DNA of 64,000 bases. It comes from Rhodococcus opacus B4 (lineage in GTDB: Bacteria > Actinomycetota > Actinomycetes > Mycobacteriales > Mycobacteriaceae). The notes under the pieces are model-generated. The model did no database searches, was not told where the DNA came from, and saw only the letters and a program-made list of their open reading frames with translations. Both the position numbers and the translations under genes were made by a program. Below, piece by piece: positions 59,917 through 64,000 of this stretch (position 1 is its first letter; the number at the start of each line of letters is the position of its first letter). The stretch is taken from positions 62,001-126,000 of the forward strand of contig NC_012520.1 of assembly GCF_000010805.1 (NCBI RefSeq). The letters are read 5' to 3'.

Positions 59917-60301
59917 TCGCCGGCCTCGGGTGCGGGGCCGCGTGCCGAGACGCGCCTGTGCCCACACGGTGGCGACAGCGTGTGGGTTTACCGGGCTCGG
60001 TGTTGATCGGAACCTCCAACGTCGTCGCGGCCACCTGAGTCAGGAAACGGACCTTCCAGAACCTCCTGCACTGCGCACAGAGTTTAGGGCTAGACACCGT
60101 CACCGAGCGTTTCTGTCGGACCGGCAGTGATGTGGACAGCTCCCACACCCGCGGAGCACGATGAACTGTGACATCAAGTGCCTGATACACGACGGCACAG
60201 AGATCACGGCGTCGGTTGCCCCTCAGGGACTTACCCCGGAACGAGGCGATTCCCCGACGCGAGTCGGAGACCGGGTCGGCACGACCCAAGGAGGGATCGG
60301 C

Positions 60302-60478
60302 ATGATCGGCCGGAGCGAAACATACTGGCAGCAGCGCATCCACGCCGATCGTTGCAGCGGTGGCGCCGACCTCCCGCCCGGCGGGATTCCCGACGATCCC
60401 GTCGACCTCCTCGAGAACTATCGGCCCACCGCGAGGTGTTCCGCCGCCGCTCGGCGGCCACAGCACCCCGACCTCTGA
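60302..60478 (+). CDS. Short ORF with strong ribosome binding site, possibly a gene fragment
   Basis: ATG 60,302 is preceded by AAGGAGG. It encodes MIGRSETYWQQRIHADRC and PGGIPDDPVDLLENYR, after which the frame becomes poor; a one-base shift near 60,427 opens a longer frame (HREVFRRRS). It may be the 5' remnant of a gene. The remaining part of 59,917-60,647 shows no further gene and probably contains a mobile-element border. Confidence 0.35.
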   Translation: MIGRSETYWQQRIHADRCSGGADLPPGGIPDDPVDLLENYRPTARCSAAARRPQHPDL

Positions 60479-60647
60479 GCACCCGCCGCGGCCCCGACCC
60501 GGTGCCGGCGCGAGCCCTGCGGTGCGCTGATGTGTGGGCGGCCATGTCCGCGGGTAGACCCCCAGATGTCGCCCGGCGGAGGGAACCCCCGCGAGCGACG
60601 CTACGACTCTCCACCGTCACGCCGACCCGGGCGGCGGTTGTCGACGT

Positions 60648-61799
60648 TCAGGTGTGGTTGGGGCACAGTGGATCCGGTGTCATCGTCCATCCGCGTCGTT
60701 CCACCTCGATTCTGCGCGTGGTCCAGGAAGGCCCTCCGTGAACAACAGCATCGGATGTGTGTCGCGGCGACCACATGTCGGCGAGTGCGGCCAACCCGTG
60801 GCGCAGGTCGCGGCTGGTCGCGTGCGTGGTGGGCAGATACGGGGGTTCGGCGCCGAGGCTGGCGACCGGGACAGCGGCCAGGGCGGCCTCCAGCCCGGTG
60901 CGGGCCGTGGCCGGCATGCGGGTGCCGATCAGCAGGCACAGCGCGCTGTGTCGCACCGCCTCGATCAGTTCGGTGTGTCCCATGGTTCCGGCGACTCCGC
61001 AGAACCCGGGCTGGTCGGTCGGGTAGACGTCCTTGGCGTCCGGGGCGACCCCGACGGCGGCGTCCACCGCGGCGGCGAGGGCCAGCAGCGGTTCCCGGGC
61101 GTCGTCGCGGGCCACCTGGTCACCGGCGATGAGCACGATCTTCCCGGTCCGCCGCGCCGCGACGAGTTGGTCCCGGATCCGTGTCAGCCCGTCCGGGTCG
61201 TGGCCGGATCGGCGCGGCGGTGGGTGGAAGGTGAATGCGCCGACGACGGTGGCTTGTTGGATGTCCTTGGGCAGCAACAGCACCGCGGGCCCACCGTCTC
61301 GTGCCGCGGCCACCGCGCGTTCCAGGTGGGCGGCGAGGTCGTCGGGCCGCTCGATGCGGGCACAGTAGCGGGAGACCTCGGTGAACAGCCGGACCGCGTG
61401 GATCGAGCCGGATCGGCCGCTCGAATCCTGGAAGGCGCCGGTGCCCTCGAGGGGGGTGGGTGGCTGCCCGATCAGGGCCAGCACCGGCACTTTCGAGGTG
61501 TAGGACTCGGCGAGCCCGGCCACCAGGTTCATCGCGCCGCCGCCGGAGGTCGCGGCCACCACCCCGAGGCCGCCGGTGCTGCGGGCGTAGCCGTCGGCCA
61601 TGGTGGCCGCGGCGAACTCGTGCTTGGCCACCACCCCCTGGACGGGGCGGTCGGTGGCGAACAGGGCGTCGTAGAGGTCTTCGATGTTGGCGCCGTCCAC
61701 CCCGAAGATGTGGTGCACGTCCAGGTCGGCGACGGTGTCGACGAGGACGTCGACGACGCGTCGCCCACCCTGCTCGTGGGGCCGGGCTGGAGTTCCCAT
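60648..61799 (-). CDS. ThDP-dependent enzyme (acetolactate-synthase-like) lacking its C-terminal domain
   Basis: 383 aa. The PYR domain includes the catalytic Glu in AKHEFAAATMADGYAR and the segment LIGQPPTPLEGTGAFQ. The middle DHS-like domain follows (KIVLIAGDQVARDD, LCLLIGTRMPATARTG). Family enzymes have about 550 residues with a C-terminal cofactor-binding domain containing GDG; here the homology seems to stop near residue 345 (LADMWSPRH), and the last residues are unrelated. It is therefore probably a 3'-truncated gene. GGGGAGA precedes ATG 61,799. The upstream hemerythrin gene ends 38 bases before it. Confidence 0.72.
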   Translation of the reverse strand: MGTPARPHEQGGRRVVDVLVDTVADLDVHHIFGVDGANIEDLYDALFATDRPVQGVVAKHEFAAATMADGYARSTGGLGVVAATSGGGAMNLVAGLAESYTSKVPVLALIGQPPTPLEGTGAFQDSSGRSGSIHAVRLFTEVSRYCARIERPDDLAAHLERAVAAARDGGPAVLLLPKDIQQATVVGAFTFHPPPRRSGHDPDGLTRIRDQLVAARRTGKIVLIAGDQVARDDAREPLLALAAAVDAAVGVAPDAKDVYPTDQPGFCGVAGTMGHTELIEAVRHSALCLLIGTRMPATARTGLEAALAAVPVASLGAEPPYLPTTHATSRDLRHGLAALADMWSPRHTSDAVVHGGPSWTTRRIEVERRGWTMTPDPLCPNHT

Positions 61800-61836
61800 G
61801 ATGTTCTCCCCTGAGCGGAATAACTGCGGGCGTTGT

Positions 61837-62547
61837 TCAGACGCGAGGGCGTTCGCGGTGGTGCGAGGTGAGGGGTGTGACTTCGACGCGGGGCCCCCAC
61901 CGTGCGGCGCAGGCCCGCCGGTACTGCCCGGCGAGGGCGTGCAGCAGGATCACCCGCGCCGGTGCGGGCAGCACGTGGGCGACGAGCCGATACTGCTCGG
62001 CGTCGAGTCCGTCGAGGACCCAGGGCACCTCCCGCGCCAGCTCCAGCTTGGGTTTGTCCTTGACGATGTCGCGGCCCCAGTCCTCCCAGTGCCCGACGGT
62101 GATGGTGCGGGACACGACCGGCATCATCTCGTCCTCCTCCCGGCGCAGATGCGGCAGCAGCGCCGCCTCGAGGCCGTCGAGTGCGACGACCACCGCCTGC
62201 CGGGCGTCGGTGGAGCCGTCGTCGCGGTAGGCGCCGGCGGCGGAACAGAGGCGGTCGATCTCCGGGGAGATGTGGGTGTGGTCGGCGTCCATCCGGTCGA
62301 GCAGGGTACCGGCGCCGGGGTTGAGTCGCCGGATCAGCGGCCACAGGTTCTCGTCCTCGGTGCGGTGGTGGTAGCGCAGATAGTCCATCATCCACAGGAG
62401 GTGGTCGGCGACAGCGATGCGTTGGGACTGCGCCGGCGGGGTCGGTGCGGTGAGGACGGTGCGGGCCCGTCCCAGGTCGCGGCGCAGGGCGTCGTGCAGG
62501 ATCCCCATCATCCGGGTGTCGGCGGGAGCGGCCCGATCGGTGCTCAT
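61837..62547 (-). CDS. Hemerythrin HHE-domain protein
   Basis: 236 aa. Iron-binding motifs are visible: a His in GILHDALRRDL, YLRYHHRTEDENLWP, MDADHTHISPEI and LPHLRREEDEMMPVV, the four-helix HHE arrangement. Such proteins bind oxygen or NO or act in iron or redox responses. The start overlaps the SRPBCC gene stop (ATGA), so the two are coupled. The C-terminal 80 residues are a family-typical extension. Confidence 0.86.
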   Translation of the reverse strand: MSTDRAAPADTRMMGILHDALRRDLGRARTVLTAPTPPAQSQRIAVADHLLWMMDYLRYHHRTEDENLWPLIRRLNPGAGTLLDRMDADHTHISPEIDRLCSAAGAYRDDGSTDARQAVVVALDGLEAALLPHLRREEDEMMPVVSRTITVGHWEDWGRDIVKDKPKLELAREVPWVLDGLDAEQYRLVAHVLPAPARVILLHALAGQYRRACAARWGPRVEVTPLTSHHRERPRV

Positions 62548-62993
62548 TGCGGGTCGCCTGCTTCGAGGAGTGTTCTCGCGTGCTCGAGGTTGCTGCGGAC
62601 GTCGCGGGCGTACAGTTTCGCGACGATTCCGTCGGCGAGTGCGCCGAATATGCCGCCGAGGGACCCGGATTCCTGGTGATAGGTGACCCGGGTGCCCCGG
62701 TCGGTGGATTCGAACAGGGTTTCGGTCTCGTACGGGACCGGACTGTCGGTGCCGCGGCGGCGCAGATACTTGCCCTGCTCGATGTCGGTGAGTTCCTCGG
62801 TGATCTCGAGTTGCCGGCCGGCGACCTCGACCACACCGTGCACGACCGAGCCGACCTCACCGGCCTGACCCGAGACCAACTCGTACGAGATCACATTGGT
62901 CATGAACAGCGTCACGTTGCCGGGATCCTGAATGAAAGTGAAAACTTCCTCGATGGGGCGGTCGATGACGACGGATTCCTCGGCGACAATCAT
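62544..62993 (-). CDS. SRPBCC-fold (polyketide cyclase-like) protein
   Basis: 149 aa beginning VAEESVVIDRPIEEVFTFIQDPGNV, typical for SRPBCC lipid-binding-pocket proteins, and ending with the long C-terminal helix (ALADGIVAKLYARDVRSNLEHARTLL). The ligand is not predictable. It is the first gene of the minus-strand operon SRPBCC-hemerythrin-ThDP. Confidence 0.86.
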   Translation of the reverse strand: MIVAEESVVIDRPIEEVFTFIQDPGNVTLFMTNVISYELVSGQAGEVGSVVHGVVEVAGRQLEITEELTDIEQGKYLRRRGTDSPVPYETETLFESTDRGTRVTYHQESGSLGGIFGALADGIVAKLYARDVRSNLEHARTLLEAGDPQ

Positions 62994-63065
62994 GATGACT
63001 CCAGTCTGGAAAGGGGGTTCATTGCTGGGACTCGCAGTAGTGCGGCGCCCTGCTCGACCTGGTTT

Positions 63066-63866
63066 TCACGATCGCTGGCGCAGCATCATCTCCCCGAGGG
63101 CGATGTCGTATTCGCCTGTCGTGTTGTCGAATCGGACGCTGTAGGTGGTGGGGTAGTAGGCGGTGTGCTGGTAGGCCTGCGGCTGCTTTACGGGCTCTTG
63201 AATCGTCGGCCTGGTCAACAGCCACGCGTGGGTCATCATCGGCTCCATGAAGGTGTAGTTCCCGTCCCAGGACCCGTTGATGAACGTCTGGGTGAAGTCG
63301 TAGATGCCCGGGATCATTCCGGCGGTCGCGTCCATCCAGTGCACCCCCATTAACGGCACTGCCAGCTCGGATGCGAGCGGCCCGGGCGGGGTGATGTAAT
63401 CGCGGGGGATGTACTTGCCGTCGGGCAGGTGTGCGGCGCGGGCCGCGTACTCCGGTGCGGCGGGATCGATCCCCATGGTCGAGGACATGTCGGTCATGTA
63501 GAAGTGCATGTCGAAATGCGGTTTGCCGAACAGGATCTCGGGTTCGTGTCCGTGCGGGTTCCAGTTGAGCATGACGTGGTCGAATACCGTCGCCGACGCC
63601 TGCTCGGGTAAGCCAAGCATGAACATCGCACTGGTGTCGGGCAGCCCCTCCAAGGCAGCCGCCGACATCCGGAGACCGACCGCGGTCGGCTCACCCCGCG
63701 TGTCCACGGTGGTGTAGATCCTCACCGTCCCATGGCCGACGCTCTGCGACGAGCCGAAGTAGGTGCGGATCTCCTCCGGTCCGGCGGCGGCCGCGCCGCA
63801 CCCGGCCACGGTGACGCAGGCCGCGAGCAGAAGTCCCAGCAAGCGGTGCATTCGATGATGTCGCAT
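63066..63866 (-). CDS. DUF5602-like lipoprotein
   Basis: 266 aa. Lipobox VAGC follows a signal peptide (LLGLLLAACVTVAGC). The mature part has VFDHVMLNWNPHGHEP, PHFDMHFYMTDM and YIPRDYITPPGP, the His-rich pattern of TTHB210/DUF5602 proteins that may bind a metal. The gene starts 72 bases upstream of the SRPBCC gene and is likely part of the same group. The last 134 bases of the window contain no recognisable gene. Confidence 0.75.
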   Translation of the reverse strand: MRHHRMHRLLGLLLAACVTVAGCGAAAAGPEEIRTYFGSSQSVGHGTVRIYTTVDTRGEPTAVGLRMSAAALEGLPDTSAMFMLGLPEQASATVFDHVMLNWNPHGHEPEILFGKPHFDMHFYMTDMSSTMGIDPAAPEYAARAAHLPDGKYIPRDYITPPGPLASELAVPLMGVHWMDATAGMIPGIYDFTQTFINGSWDGNYTFMEPMMTHAWLLTRPTIQEPVKQPQAYQHTAYYPTTYSVRFDNTTGEYDIALGEMMLRQRS

Positions 63867-64000
63867 GATGTGGCCACCTTGTCGAGATCGGTGCCGGCCC
63901 CTTTCAGGGTCCGCACAAGCTTTCCTTGCACGCGCGCCGCGCGATCGTCACGAGATCCGCGCGCAGCGCACGGGCGAGCAGCGGAGCAACCATCGGCAGC

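Noticed and set aside
60654..61814. 386-codon + strand frame opposite the ThDP enzyme
   Set aside because: The minus strand encodes recognisable ThDP-enzyme motifs; the + frame is Gly/Val-rich noise typical of high-GC antisense frames.
63722..63931. Small minus frame at the end of the window
   Set aside because: It overlaps the signal-peptide region of the DUF5602-like lipoprotein in another frame and has no supporting features.
1..64000. tRNA or rRNA genes
   Set aside because: No cloverleaf-like or rRNA-conserved segments were noticed; a tRNA scan would be decisive.

Overview
The window comes from a high-GC actinobacterium, most likely Rhodococcus or a close relative in the Mycobacteriales. 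Evidence: GTG starts, dense ATGA/GTGA gene overlaps, a WhiB protein, Tad-pilus genes of the actinobacterial type, a SecB-like toxin-antitoxin-chaperone module and a type IV-B CRISPR-Cas locus. No rRNA, tRNA or chromosomal housekeeping operon is visible. The Tap/Tpg-like pair, plasmid-type CRISPR locus, toxin-antitoxin modules and transposons point to a large plasmid, possibly linear, or an integrated relative of one. This assignment is inferred from gene content alone.

Layout. (1) 1-11,300: a Tad/Flp pilus locus on the + strand (TadA ATPase cut by the window edge, TadB, TadC, Flp pilin, TadE/G-like pseudopilins, a large LysM-BTAD membrane protein, two paralogous lipoproteins, secreted and membrane proteins). 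Its probable prepilin peptidase lies apart at 17,113. (2) 11,500-16,900: a four-fold ribbon-helix-helix protein, a CPBP protease gene that seems split by an ISAzo13-like element, a beta-helix-like repeat protein and a lipoprotein. (3) 17,100-25,900: small membrane and zinc proteins, then a tightly overlapping cassette (alpha/beta hydrolase, two-TM protein, degenerate ADP-ribosyltransferase-like protein), followed by an NlpC/P60 peptidase and a DnaQ-like exonuclease. (4) 25,979-30,941: an Xre-RES toxin-antitoxin pair, then a complete type IV-B CRISPR-Cas effector operon (csf1, cas11-like, csf2, csf3) with a divergent cysH and no CRISPR array. (5) 31,000-37,500: accessory genes (WhiB, DUF2441-like, DUF3800) with decaying small genes. 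(6) 37,629-43,320: a MoxR ATPase / metallopeptidase-VWA / SF1 helicase block bracketed by two copies of the same GC-rich hairpin. (7) 43,374-46,546: nine 12-bp tandem units, a ribbon-helix-helix protein, a Tap-like protein with family-B-polymerase-like motifs and a Tpg-like terminal protein: a plausible replication or telomere-maintenance module. (8) 46,597-50,300: an IS5-family (IS427-like) element, a helicase-associated-domain protein, a PLD-like protein and a frameshifted DUF6431-like gene. (9) 50,787-58,531: an AAA ATPase and a Tn7-like transposition operon (TnsA, TnsB, TnsC, large TniQ). (10) 58,553-59,916: a toxin-antitoxin-SecB-like-chaperone (TAC) module. (11) 60,648-63,866: a ThDP enzyme lacking its C-terminal domain, a hemerythrin, an SRPBCC protein and a DUF5602-like lipoprotein.

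Two themes stand out: plasmid persistence and conflict (type IV-B CRISPR, RES and TAC modules, Tap/Tpg, Tn7-like element), and the cell surface (Tad pilus, lipoproteins, NlpC/P60 peptidase).
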